Positions 26,680-35,388 of a stretch of DNA of 64,000 nt are shown here, in pieces. The translations under genes were made by a program, and so were the position numbers. Location: the NCBI RefSeq assembly GCF_002214185.1, contig NZ_CP022161.1, positions 1,178,001 through 1,242,000 on the forward strand, given 5' to 3'. The notes beneath the pieces were generated by a model that had not been told where the DNA came from, made no database searches, and saw only the letters and a list, made by a program, of their open reading frames with translations. Within the stretch, counting starts at the first letter, position 1, and each line of letters starts with the position of its first letter. Source of the stretch: Streptomyces capitiformicae. Its GTDB lineage: Bacteria > Actinomycetota > Actinomycetes > Streptomycetales > Streptomycetaceae.

Positions 26680-28005
26680 ATGTACAGAAGAGCTCTCCCC
26701 TCCCTGGCCCTCCTATGTGCCATAGGCCTGGCCGCCACCGCGTGCAGCGATCCGACTGCCGGGGACTCCGGGGCGTCGGACACGAAGAACACGGCGGTCG
26801 ACCCCACCGCCCGCCTCGACGGCGTGAAGCTGACGATGTGGACGGCGCAGAACACGGTCAATGCCCCCAAGCAGGTCATCGACGCCTTCGAGAAGGCGAC
26901 CGGCGCCCAGGTGGAGACCCAGGCGGTCCCGGACCTCTACGAGCAGAACGTGCCGACCAAACTGGCCTCCGGTGACCGCCCCGACCTGATGTTCTGGCAG
27001 CCGTCCATCTCCACACTCCCCTTCATCCAGCCGCAGCAGAACCTCCTCACGCTCGACGGGGAGGAGTGGGAGTCCAAGCTCGGCGACACCGAGAAGTCGC
27101 TCGGCATCATCGACGGCAAGCGGTACGCGGCGATCGTCACCAGCCCCGCCATGCTCGGCGTCTACTACAACAAGGACGTCTTCAAGGCGGCCGGGCTGAG
27201 CGAGAAGGACTTGCCGAAGTCGTACGACGAGCTGCTGGCCCTCGGTCACAAGGTCGTCGACAACTCCGACGCGGCCGCCTTCTACGAGGCCGGCGGCGAC
27301 AAGTGGCCGTTGCAGTGGCAGATGCAGGTCCAGCTCACCGACCTCGACAAGCAGTGGTGGGCCGACCTGAACGAGAACAAGGAGAAGTGGACCGACCCGG
27401 TCGTCGTCGGCGCGATCAAGAAGTACAAGGAGAAGCTGCTCGACGCCGGGCTCGCCCAGAAGAACCACAGAACGGGCACCTTCACCGGGCAGGCCGACGC
27501 GCTGTGGAAGGGCGAGGTCGGCATGGTCCTCAACGTCACCTCCTTCCAGACCCAGTTGCAGGCCAAGTACTCCACCGAGGAGATCGACGAGAAGATCGGC
27601 TGGTTCCCGATCGCCAACTCCGCCGCCACCGGCATGTACTCGCCGGACCAGACCAACGGGGTCGTCGCCTTCAAGACCGGTGATGAGAAGCGGCAGAACG
27701 CGGCCCGGCAGTTCCTCGCCTTCTGGCTCGGTCCCGACTACGCGGACTACATCAAGACGATGAAGATTCCGTCCGTACAGCCGTCCGTGCCCACCCCGGA
27801 CGGGCTGCCGCAGACGTCGACGGCCCAGGTCGCCGCCCTGCCCACGGCCATCGGGGTCTTCCAGGCCAAGGCGATCGTCGCCCCCGACACGCACCTCTAC
27901 CTCGCCGACATGCTCTACGACAAGAAGAGCCCGCAGCAGGTCGCCCAGGCCATCCAGGACCAGTTCGCGCAGGTGGCCAAGGCCCAGGGCGCGCCCGGTT
28001 TCTAG
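26680..28005 (+). CDS. Extracellular sugar-binding lipoprotein (CUT1)
   Basis: This encodes 441 residues. The signal ends in the lipobox ATAC with lipidated Cys22, followed by a Ser/Asp linker and a family 1 solute-binding fold (KLTMWTAQNTVNAPKQVIDA; PTKLASGDRPDLMFWQ). It starts an operon with two permeases and a secreted glycosidase. The 106-base gap after lacI is C-rich, with a 17-base direct repeat (CCCCCGCTCGCGCACCG, from about 26593), and shows no operator. The gene may therefore be read from the lacI promoter. Likely ligands are alpha-galactosides or products of the downstream enzyme; specificity is inference from context. Confidence 0.9.
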   Translation: MYRRALPSLALLCAIGLAATACSDPTAGDSGASDTKNTAVDPTARLDGVKLTMWTAQNTVNAPKQVIDAFEKATGAQVETQAVPDLYEQNVPTKLASGDRPDLMFWQPSISTLPFIQPQQNLLTLDGEEWESKLGDTEKSLGIIDGKRYAAIVTSPAMLGVYYNKDVFKAAGLSEKDLPKSYDELLALGHKVVDNSDAAAFYEAGGDKWPLQWQMQVQLTDLDKQWWADLNENKEKWTDPVVVGAIKKYKEKLLDAGLAQKNHRTGTFTGQADALWKGEVGMVLNVTSFQTQLQAKYSTEEIDEKIGWFPIANSAATGMYSPDQTNGVVAFKTGDEKRQNAARQFLAFWLGPDYADYIKTMKIPSVQPSVPTPDGLPQTSTAQVAALPTAIGVFQAKAIVAPDTHLYLADMLYDKKSPQQVAQAIQDQFAQVAKAQGAPGF

Positions 28006-28007
28006 CC

Positions 28008-28934
28008 ATGGCGGACACTGTCGTACGTACCGCACGCAAGCAGGCACCCGCGCCGGGCGCACCGAAGGGCGTGGGGCGGCTGCCGCGCGCCGCAGTGCAC
28101 CACCCCTGGTGGTTCGCGCTCCCCGCGATCGTCGTCTTCGCAGGCTTCTTCCTGGTGCCCAACCTACTCAATTTTTACTACCCGTTCACCAACTGGTCCT
28201 CGTACCACTCGGACATCGCCTTCACCGGCCTCGACAACTTCACGACCATCGCCGACGACGGCACCCTCGTCCGGGCGATCCGCACGACCCTGCTGTACGC
28301 GTTCCTCGCGGCCGCCTTCCAGAACGGCTTCGGGCTCGTGCTCGCCCTGTTGCTGGAGGACGACACCCGCTTCAACCGGTTCTTCCGTGCCGTCTTCTTC
28401 CTCCCGGTGCTGATCTCGGCCCTCGCCACGGGCTATGCCTTCCAGGCCCTCCTGGACCAGGACGGCGCGGTCAACTCGGTCCTCGGCACGGACATTCCCT
28501 GGCTGGGCTCGACGACCTGGACGATCGTCCTCGTCACCCTCATCCACGGCTGGAAGTGGATGGGCCTGTCGATGCTGATCTATCTGGCGGGGCTGAAGGG
28601 CGTCCCCAAAGACATGCTGGAAGCCGCTCGGATGGACGGCGCCGGGCCCTGGCGGACCTTCTGGTCGGTGCGCTGGCCGATGCTCGCGCCCGCCGTCACC
28701 TTCAACGTCACCACGGCGCTCATCGGCTCGATGAACACCTTCGACATCGTGCAGGCCACCACCGGCGGCGGGCCCGCGGCCTCCACCGAGGTCTTCAACA
28801 TCTACATGTTCCGGATCTTCGGACAGGGCCTGTACGCCCAGGCCTCCGCGATGAGCCTCGTCCTCTTCCTGGTGGTGGTCGCCGTCGCGATCCCGCTGGT
28901 CGTCGGCCTGCGACGAAGGGAGCAACTCCTGTGA
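28008..28934 (+). CDS. ABC sugar importer permease (MalF/UgpA-type)
   Basis: This encodes 308 residues with six spans; the first is at about 35-60 after a basic N-terminus. The docking loop reads EAARMDGAGPWRTFWSVRWP. Its ATG lies two bases after the stop of the binding-protein gene. Its stop overlaps the next start (GTGA). It forms the transmembrane channel with the following permease. Confidence 0.92.
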   Translation: MADTVVRTARKQAPAPGAPKGVGRLPRAAVHHPWWFALPAIVVFAGFFLVPNLLNFYYPFTNWSSYHSDIAFTGLDNFTTIADDGTLVRAIRTTLLYAFLAAAFQNGFGLVLALLLEDDTRFNRFFRAVFFLPVLISALATGYAFQALLDQDGAVNSVLGTDIPWLGSTTWTIVLVTLIHGWKWMGLSMLIYLAGLKGVPKDMLEAARMDGAGPWRTFWSVRWPMLAPAVTFNVTTALIGSMNTFDIVQATTGGGPAASTEVFNIYMFRIFGQGLYAQASAMSLVLFLVVVAVAIPLVVGLRRREQLL

Positions 28935-29758
28935 GCGCCGTGATGTGGCGGTACGGCCGCCCCGGCCTCGTCGTCCTCCTCGCCGGCCTCGCCGTCGGCG
29001 TCCCCCTGTGGCTGGTCCTCGTCACCTCCGCCAAGCCGCAGGCGGAGGCCATCAAGCCGAACCTGGACCTGCCGGAGCAGTGGCAGCCGGGCAGCAACTA
29101 CGCGGACGCCGTCGCCCAGGGCGAGATGCTGCGGGGCTTGCTCAACTCCCTGCTCGTCGTGGTCCCTTCGGTGGTCCTCGTCCTCATCCTCGGCGCGGGC
29201 GCGGCCTGGGTCTTCGCCCGCCGCAAGTCGAAGCTGGTCGCGGCGGCGTACGCCCTCTGCATCAGCGGACTGCTGCTGCCGCCCGCCGTCATCACCATCG
29301 TGATGGAGCTACGGCAGCTGGGCCTCGCGAACACCCGCCCCGGAATGATCGCCGTCTACACCGGCATGTACCTCTCCACCTCCATCTTCTTCATGACCGG
29401 CTTCATCCGTGCCATCCCCATGGAGCTGGAAGAGGCCGCCCGGATCGACGGGGCGAAGCCCTTCCGGATCTTCGCCCGGATCGTCCTCCCGCTCCTCCGG
29501 CCGGTCATCGCCACCGCGACGATCATGGTGATGCTCTACGCCTGGAGCGACATCTTCTACGCCTTCTTCGTCCTCGGCGGCGGCGAGCGGACCACCCTCC
29601 CCCTGAACCTCTACAAGGTCGCCAGCGCCCAGCTCTACCTCAACAACTGGCATCTCGTCTTCGCGTACGTCGTGGTGATGAGCCTGCCGATGGTCGCCGT
29701 GTTCCTCGTCGGCCAGCGAAAGATCGTGTCCGGAATCACCAGTGGAGCCGTCAAATGA
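28931..29758 (+). CDS. ABC sugar importer permease (MalG/UgpE-type)
   Basis: This encodes 275 residues and six spans, with the docking loop EAARIDGAKPFRIFARIVLP and a C-terminus GQRKIVSGITSGAVK typical of MalG-like subunits. The GTG start overlaps the previous stop (GTGA) and has GAAGGGAG upstream. No ATPase gene accompanies the importer, as with the first importer, so a shared ATPase is expected. Confidence 0.92.
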   Translation: MSAVMWRYGRPGLVVLLAGLAVGVPLWLVLVTSAKPQAEAIKPNLDLPEQWQPGSNYADAVAQGEMLRGLLNSLLVVVPSVVLVLILGAGAAWVFARRKSKLVAAAYALCISGLLLPPAVITIVMELRQLGLANTRPGMIAVYTGMYLSTSIFFMTGFIRAIPMELEEAARIDGAKPFRIFARIVLPLLRPVIATATIMVMLYAWSDIFYAFFVLGGGERTTLPLNLYKVASAQLYLNNWHLVFAYVVVMSLPMVAVFLVGQRKIVSGITSGAVK

Positions 29759-29792
29759 CCGGAGTGACCGGAATGGCTGGAGGTCCAGCAGC

Positions 29793-32330
29793 GTGATCAC
29801 CCCCACCCGCACAAGATCCCGTATCAGAACCGCCCTTGCCGCCACCGCCCTTGGAGCAGCCGCCATGGCAGGCACCCTCCCCGCAGCCGGTCCCGCGTCA
29901 GCGGCCGACCCGCAGCGCCTGACCGTCGACCTCTCCGCCTCCGAGGGCCCGGTGATGCTGGGCGCCAACGGCGCGCTGTACGGGCTCAGCGACGACGGGG
30001 TGCCCAGCGACGCCGCCCTGGAACCCCTGAAGATCACCAGCATCTCGCAGAAGCCGGAAGGGGGCGCCCAGCACCCCAACGGCGACGCGCTCACCGTCTC
30101 CAAGTCGTTCTTCCGTAACGGCGGCGGCGAGATCAACGTGATGATGCAGGACATCTACGCCAAGTGGCCCTACGAGGACCTCGGCATCGACGACTACCTC
30201 CCCAAGGTCGACAAGATCGCCAAGGAGGTCGCGGCCGACCCGAACAGCGACCGCTTCGTCTACATCCCGTTCAACGAGCCCGACCAGATCTGGTACAAGC
30301 TCGGCGTCTCCGACCAGGCCCAGTACGAGGCCAACCGCGACCGGTTCTTCCGGGACTGGAAGACGGTGTACGAGCGCATCCGCGCCATCGACCCCGACGC
30401 GCGGATCGCCGGCCCCAACGAGGCCGCCTACCACACCCGCCTGCTGACGGACTTCCTCGCCTTCGCCAAGCGCGAGAACGTCCTGCCCCAGGTGATGACC
30501 TGGCATGAGCTGGGCTCCGGCTCCCTCAGGGACTTCCAGGCCCACTACGACGACTACCGCGCCCTGGAGCGGGAGGCGGGCATAGCCCCGCTGAAGATCA
30601 ACATCGACGAGTACGCCAACCGCCGCGACCTCTCCGTCCCCGGCCAACTCGTCCAGTGGGTCTCGATGTTCGAGAGGAACAAGGTGTACGCCAACCAGGC
30701 GTACTGGGACGCCGCCGGCAACATGGACGGCAACGTCGTCCGCTCCAACATCCCCAACGGCGGCTGGTGGTTCTTCCGCTGGTACGCGGGCCTGACCGGC
30801 GACACCGTCAAGGTCACGCCGCCGCAGGCCAACACCATCGACACGCTCCAGGGCCTCGCCTCCCTCGACACCTCCCGCCGCCAGGCCCAGGTCCTGCTCG
30901 GCGGCTCCGCCGGTGACACCGACGTCGTCGTCGACAACGTCTCCCGCTCCCTCTTCGGCCGCACGGTCACCGCGACCGTCGCCGAGGCCGCCTGGTCCGG
31001 CTACGAGGGCCGGCACGCGGCGCCCCGCGTCCTCGCCCGTACGAAGGTGAAGGTCGCCGACGACGGCACGGTGACCGTCCCGCTGCGCGGCATGCACAAG
31101 ATGTCCGCCTACCGGATCGTCCTCACCCCCGGCGGCTCCGGCACCCCGGCCACGCCGTCCGTCCCCTGGACCGCCTCCCACGAGGCCGAGGAAGCCGCCA
31201 TCACCGACGGCAAGGTCTACACCCAGGGCACGGTCAGCAACGCCAACGGCTACGCCGCCTCCGGCACCAAGGACGTCGGCTCCCTCAACCAGGCCACCAG
31301 CAAGGTGGACTTCACGGTGACGGTCCCGAAGGACGGCACGTACGATCTGGCGATCCTGTACGGCAACCAGTCCGGCACCCCCGCCACGCAGAAGCTGTCG
31401 ATCGACGGCGGCGACCCGGTCACGCTGACCTACCCGTCCACCGAGAACTGGACCTACCGCGCGAAGAAGGACGTCCGTGTGGAGCTGTCGGCGGGCACCC
31501 ACACCCTGACCCTCGCCAAGGGCGCCGCCGAGGTCACCCTCGACCGGATCGACCTCACCGCCCACACCGCCGAGCCCTCCGCCTCGTACGAGGCCACGCT
31601 CGCCGACATCGGCGGCAAGCCGTCGTACGACTACTCGTCGTCGGCCGGCGTCGGCACCGGCGCGCTCGTCCTGCGCTCCGGCGACAAGGCGGTCTTCGAC
31701 GTCTACGCCCCCCGCGACGGCTACTACCGCGTGGTGCCGCGCGCCTCGGCCCCGGTGCGGCTCGCCCTGCACGGAGAGACGGTTGCGGCGGTACCCGGCC
31801 GGCCGCTGAAGCTGTACCTCGTCGCGGGCAACAACCGCGTCACGGCGACGGCCAAGTACGCCGCCCTCCGCTCCCTCGACGTCACCGGCGACGGCTCGAC
31901 CGCCGGCACACTCTCCTACGAGGGCGCCTCGGCCACCCTCGCCGGCGGGACCAAGCTCGTCGACTCGGCGCACGCCACCGCCGGTTCGTACATCGGCTGG
32001 CTCGGCAACAGCGCCGACAGCACCGCCGAGTTCACGGTCGACGCGCCCACCGCCGGCCGCTACGTCCTCGTCGTCCACTACGCGCACAACGACCGCCGCG
32101 ACAACGGCCACGCCTACAACACGGACATCATGTCCCGCACGGCCGACATCACGGTCGGGGACGGCGAGCCCCGGAAGGCCACCTTCAAGAACACCTGGAG
32201 CTGGGACGACTACTGGACGGTGGGCGTCCCCGTCGACCTGAAGAAGGGCGCCAACAAGGTCACGTTCGGCAACGCGACCGCTTGGGCGCCGAACATCGAC
32301 CGGATCGAGCTGGGCCGGGTCATCGGCTAG
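29793..32330 (+). CDS. Secreted GH39-like glycoside hydrolase with two CBM35/CBM6-type modules
   Basis: This encodes 845 residues. The Sec signal ends near ASAAD (about residue 38). The catalytic TIM barrel (about 40-370) places Glu162 in YIPFNEPDQIWY as acid/base and Glu273 in INIDEYANRRD as nucleophile, the clan-A arrangement seen in GH39. A beta domain follows (about 370-455), then two jelly-roll carbohydrate-binding modules (about 460-590 and 690-845, each beginning with an EAE or YEG pattern). The GTG start at 29793 has GGAGG upstream. Specificity is not recognisable; galactose- or arabinose-containing polysaccharide is a guess from the adjacent GH36 gene and importer. Confidence 0.7.
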   Translation: MITPTRTRSRIRTALAATALGAAAMAGTLPAAGPASAADPQRLTVDLSASEGPVMLGANGALYGLSDDGVPSDAALEPLKITSISQKPEGGAQHPNGDALTVSKSFFRNGGGEINVMMQDIYAKWPYEDLGIDDYLPKVDKIAKEVAADPNSDRFVYIPFNEPDQIWYKLGVSDQAQYEANRDRFFRDWKTVYERIRAIDPDARIAGPNEAAYHTRLLTDFLAFAKRENVLPQVMTWHELGSGSLRDFQAHYDDYRALEREAGIAPLKINIDEYANRRDLSVPGQLVQWVSMFERNKVYANQAYWDAAGNMDGNVVRSNIPNGGWWFFRWYAGLTGDTVKVTPPQANTIDTLQGLASLDTSRRQAQVLLGGSAGDTDVVVDNVSRSLFGRTVTATVAEAAWSGYEGRHAAPRVLARTKVKVADDGTVTVPLRGMHKMSAYRIVLTPGGSGTPATPSVPWTASHEAEEAAITDGKVYTQGTVSNANGYAASGTKDVGSLNQATSKVDFTVTVPKDGTYDLAILYGNQSGTPATQKLSIDGGDPVTLTYPSTENWTYRAKKDVRVELSAGTHTLTLAKGAAEVTLDRIDLTAHTAEPSASYEATLADIGGKPSYDYSSSAGVGTGALVLRSGDKAVFDVYAPRDGYYRVVPRASAPVRLALHGETVAAVPGRPLKLYLVAGNNRVTATAKYAALRSLDVTGDGSTAGTLSYEGASATLAGGTKLVDSAHATAGSYIGWLGNSADSTAEFTVDAPTAGRYVLVVHYAHNDRRDNGHAYNTDIMSRTADITVGDGEPRKATFKNTWSWDDYWTVGVPVDLKKGANKVTFGNATAWAPNIDRIELGRVIG

Positions 32331-32352
32331 GACACGGCCCATCGGTTGGGAC

Positions 32353-32388
32353 GCGGCCCTCGGCCACCTGCCTGTGGCCGAGGGCCGC
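32353..32388. terminator. Intrinsic terminator between convergent genes
   Basis: A perfect 15-bp stem (32353-32367 with 32374-32388) with loop CTGCCT, between the secreted glycosidase gene and the sulfotransferase gene on the opposite strand. Confidence 0.75.
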
Positions 32389-32393
32389 TGCCG

Positions 32394-33590
32394 TCAGGCG
32401 CGGTCCACCTCCTCCCGCAGCGCGTTGTAGTCGGCGAACACCGACTCGACGGCGGCGCGGGTCAGGCCGTAGCGGGCGAGGTCGTAGCGGTGGGGGCGGC
32501 TGCCCTTGGGCCGGGCGGTGATCCCCGGGAGCCGGGCGGCGTCCGCGTCGGTCCAGTGGGCGCCGATGGCGTCGTAGAGCTTCGGGGCGCCCGTGGCCGG
32601 GTCGGTGCCGAGCCAGGAGTAGGGGACGTCCACGAGCGCCTCGCGGGGGACGGTGGACCGGGCGGCCATGCCGCGCCGCACGAGGTGATGCAGCAACTCC
32701 AGCCATTGGGCACCGAGTTCGTGCAGGTCGAGCGGGGAGAGGGTGCCGATCATGCCCTGCTCGACCAGGCTGCAGAACGAGGCCACGACGGTCGCCGGGT
32801 CCCGGTGGGTCCACACGATCGTGGCGTCGGGGAAGACGGTGCGCAGCGCGGTCAGGTGCTCGGTGTGCATGGGGGACTTCAGGACCCAGCGGCGGCGCGG
32901 CCGGCCGTACTGGAGGACCTGGTAGACCTGCTTGAGGTGGCGGTAGTCGGCGACGAAGTCCCGCTCGTAGTGCCAGGTCTGGTACGCGGGTATGCGGGCC
33001 TGGGACAGCGGCACCAGGGCGTGCGGGAGGAGGAAGGTGCACTCCTCGGGGCCCTCGGCGGTCATCGGGTGGATGTCGCGGAAGCGGGGGGCGAGCAGAT
33101 TGATGCCGTCGACCCAGCGGCGCGTGGACGCGATCGCCTTCCGGCGCTGCTGCTCGGACGCGTAGAGGTCGGGGGCGGTCAGCTCCCACAGCAGGGGACA
33201 GCGGTGGTCGTCGGAGATGGACAGCACGTTGTGGGTGAGCGTGGTGGCGGTGCGCGGCAGCCCCACCACGAACACCGGCCGCTCGATGGGCTCCCGCTCG
33301 ATCTCGGGGTGCTCGGCGATCAGCCGTTGGACCCGGGCCCGGTTGGTGAGATGTCTGCGGACATGGGACTGCGCGGACTGCCAGCCGACCGGAGTCAGAT
33401 GCTCGTCGCCCGCCCAGCCCCGCAGCAGGAACCGGAAGCCGTCGGTGAACTCCTGGTCCCCTTCCGCCTGCCCGGCCTTGGCGAGGATCCGCTCGAAGGC
33501 CCGGTCGGGGTCGCGCCGGGAGCCCGCGACGGGCCGGAGCAACAGGTTCGCCAGCTTGAGCGAGAGCGGCACGGAGTACGAGGACGACAC
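32394..33590 (-). CDS. PAPS-dependent sulfotransferase family protein
   Basis: This encodes 398 residues. VFVVGLPRTATTLTHN (about 110-125) is the 5'-phosphosulfate-binding loop, and later WVLKSPMHTEHL and IVWTHRDPATVVASF form the 3'-phosphate-binding region of the Sulfotransfer_3 family. Such enzymes move sulfate from PAPS to carbohydrates or small molecules; the acceptor is unknown. GTG at 33590 was chosen for its AAGGAG site; the open frame extends 51 codons upstream without one. It is single and convergent with the sugar operon, and no other sulfur genes are near. Confidence 0.85.
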   Translation of the reverse strand: MSSSYSVPLSLKLANLLLRPVAGSRRDPDRAFERILAKAGQAEGDQEFTDGFRFLLRGWAGDEHLTPVGWQSAQSHVRRHLTNRARVQRLIAEHPEIEREPIERPVFVVGLPRTATTLTHNVLSISDDHRCPLLWELTAPDLYASEQQRRKAIASTRRWVDGINLLAPRFRDIHPMTAEGPEECTFLLPHALVPLSQARIPAYQTWHYERDFVADYRHLKQVYQVLQYGRPRRRWVLKSPMHTEHLTALRTVFPDATIVWTHRDPATVVASFCSLVEQGMIGTLSPLDLHELGAQWLELLHHLVRRGMAARSTVPREALVDVPYSWLGTDPATGAPKLYDAIGAHWTDADAARLPGITARPKGSRPHRYDLARYGLTRAAVESVFADYNALREEVDRA

Positions 33591-33673
33591 GGGCGGGGCT
33601 CCTTTCGACGGCGGAACGGCGAAACGGGGGAACGATGACCGACCCGAACCCCCGTGCCGTACACAGGAGTTGA

Positions 33674-34004
33674 TCACACCGCCGGTACGGCCACCCGGGC
33701 GGCCCACCCGCTCCGCCGCTGGGACGTCGTCTCCCTCACCCACGGCAGCAGCAGCCGCTCCGCAGGCACCAACAGGTAGAACAGGGCCACGCTCATCACG
33801 GCCAGCAGCGCGACCGCGGCGAACGCCAGGGCGGTGGCGTAGTTCGCGCCGGACTGCACGACGACGAAGCCCAGCCCTTCGTCGCCCGCGCTGACCCCCC
33901 GATCACCGCGCCCACCGCGGCCAGGTACATGGCCGCTTTCAGCCCGACGAAGACGGCGGCAGCGCGGCCGGGAACCGGAAGCGCAGGAAGGTCCGGACGG
34001 TCAC
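33674..34004 (-). pseudogene. Frameshifted C-terminal remnant of an ABC importer permease
   Basis: Read across frames, the minus strand gives VTVRTFLRFRFPAALP, then KAAMYLAAVGAVIG, then AGDEGLGFVVVQSGANYATA and a final membrane span. This is the last third of a NitT/TauT- or thiamine-pyrimidine-type ABC permease. At least two single-base frameshifts separate the pieces, one after AALP and one in a run of G at about 33894-33900. The last piece (33674-33859) is still an open frame of 61 codons. Its first GTG overlaps the stop of the AI-2E gene (GTGA), so it may once have been coupled to something at this junction. No partner binding-protein or ATPase gene remains. Confidence 0.65.
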
Positions 34005-35251
34005 GGGGCCGCCGCGGGGCTTGCGTCCGGTTCGTCGGTACGGGCGCCTCCGTCGCCGTAGCGCGCCCGGAGTTCCGACAGCACGCCGGACGCCGCCGCG
34101 ACGAGCGGCACCGCGAGGAGCATGCCGAGGATGCCGGCGATGGAGGCGCCCGCGGTGAGCGCCAGCAGGATCGCCGCCGGGTGCATCTGCACGGTCCGGC
34201 TGTGGATCATCGGCTGGAACACGTTCCCTTCGAGGAACTGCACCACGGCGATCACCCCCAGCACCCACAGCGCCGTCACCGCGCCACGGTCCGCGAACGC
34301 CACCAGGATGGCGACCGAGCCCGACAGGAAGGCGCCCAGATACGGGATGTACGCGCCGATGAACACCAGGGCTGCGAGCCCCAGGGCGCCCGGCACCTTG
34401 AGGACCAGCAGGCCGATCGCGATGCAGACCGCGTCGATGAACGCGATGATCGTCGTCCCGCGCATATAGCCCTCGATCGCCAGGAAGGCGCGCCGGGTCA
34501 TCACCTCCAGCGTCTCACCGGAGCGGCGGGGCGCGAACGAGTGCAGGGCGGCGACCGCCCGGTCCGAGTCGCGCAGGAAGAAGAACATCAGCGTCAGTGC
34601 CAGGATCGCCATCGTGATGATCTCGCTGACGACCCCGACCCCGCTGAGCACCCCGGAGGCCGCCGTGCCCCCGAACTTGGACAGCAGTTCCTTCGCGTTC
34701 TTCGCGAGGTCGTCCAGCGACGTCCCCGCCAGTCCGAAGTCCTCGCTGAGCGACTTCGCCGCGTCCCGCAGCGAGGAGATGATCTGGTCACCGGTGTCGA
34801 TCAGCGCGGCCACGACGATGTACGTGGCCCCGCCCATGACCACCACCACGGCAGCACACGTCAGCCCGGCGGCAAGGGACTTGTTGAACTTCATCGCCAC
34901 CAGCCGCCGATAGAACGGCCCCAGCAGCGCGGTCCCCAACAACGCGAGCAGCACCGGCGTGACCGCCGTCTGAAACGTGATGCACAGCCACACCACCACC
35001 GACACCACCCCGGTGACGAGCAGCGTCAGCGCGCTCCACACGGCGATGTGCCGGGCGGGCCCCGGCAGAAAACCACGGGGGATGTCTGTCCCGGCCGGTG
35101 CCGCCGGGACGGCCGGCGCCGGTACACCGACGTACGCGCCGGTCGTCCGTATCGTCGTACGCGTCCGGTGCGTCGGCCTGCGCAGGGGCCCACCCCGACG
35201 GCCCGGCCGTCCCCCGCGGCTTCCACGAGGGTCTCCCGTACGGCTGTTCAT
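34001..35251 (-). CDS. AI-2E family transporter (PerM/YdiK-type)
   Basis: This encodes 416 residues: a Pro/Gly/Thr-rich N-terminus of about 75 residues, then about eight spans. The family signature is present near the end (AGASIAGILGMLLAVPLVAA). The family includes the autoinducer-2 exporter TqsA and Na+/H+ antiporters, so the substrate cannot be stated. ATG at 35251 was chosen over upstream frame positions because GGAGA precedes it and MNSRTGDPRG is a plausible start. It is followed at once by the permease remnant. Confidence 0.85.
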   Translation of the reverse strand: MNSRTGDPRGSRGGRPGRRGGPLRRPTHRTRTTIRTTGAYVGVPAPAVPAAPAGTDIPRGFLPGPARHIAVWSALTLLVTGVVSVVVWLCITFQTAVTPVLLALLGTALLGPFYRRLVAMKFNKSLAAGLTCAAVVVVMGGATYIVVAALIDTGDQIISSLRDAAKSLSEDFGLAGTSLDDLAKNAKELLSKFGGTAASGVLSGVGVVSEIITMAILALTLMFFFLRDSDRAVAALHSFAPRRSGETLEVMTRRAFLAIEGYMRGTTIIAFIDAVCIAIGLLVLKVPGALGLAALVFIGAYIPYLGAFLSGSVAILVAFADRGAVTALWVLGVIAVVQFLEGNVFQPMIHSRTVQMHPAAILLALTAGASIAGILGMLLAVPLVAAASGVLSELRARYGDGGARTDEPDASPAAAP

Positions 35252-35353
35252 GCTCAGCGTTCTCCGCTCGCTCAGGGGGTGACGCACACCCCCGAGGATC
35301 ATGCGATGGCGGCCATAGCGTAGACCGGGCCCGGAGACCACGGACCAAGGGAG

Positions 35354-35371
35354 GCGGGGCTGTTGCCCCGC
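35354..35371 (-). terminator. Possible terminator after the GH31 gene
   Basis: A 7-bp stem (GCGGGGC at 35354-35360 with GCCCCGC at 35365-35371) with a TGTT loop, 18 bases beyond the stop of the alpha-xylosidase gene. It is short and has no clear U-tract. Confidence 0.35.
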
Positions 35372-35388
35372 TCCAGCGGCCGGGTGCC

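Noticed and set aside
29898..32342. 814-codon minus-strand frame under the secreted glycosidase
   Set aside because: Shadow frame: the plus strand has a signal peptide, catalytic motifs and CBMs, while the minus frame has only low-complexity composition.
32743..32925. Small plus-strand frame inside the sulfotransferase gene
   Set aside because: Antisense to conserved sulfotransferase motifs; composition unlike a protein.
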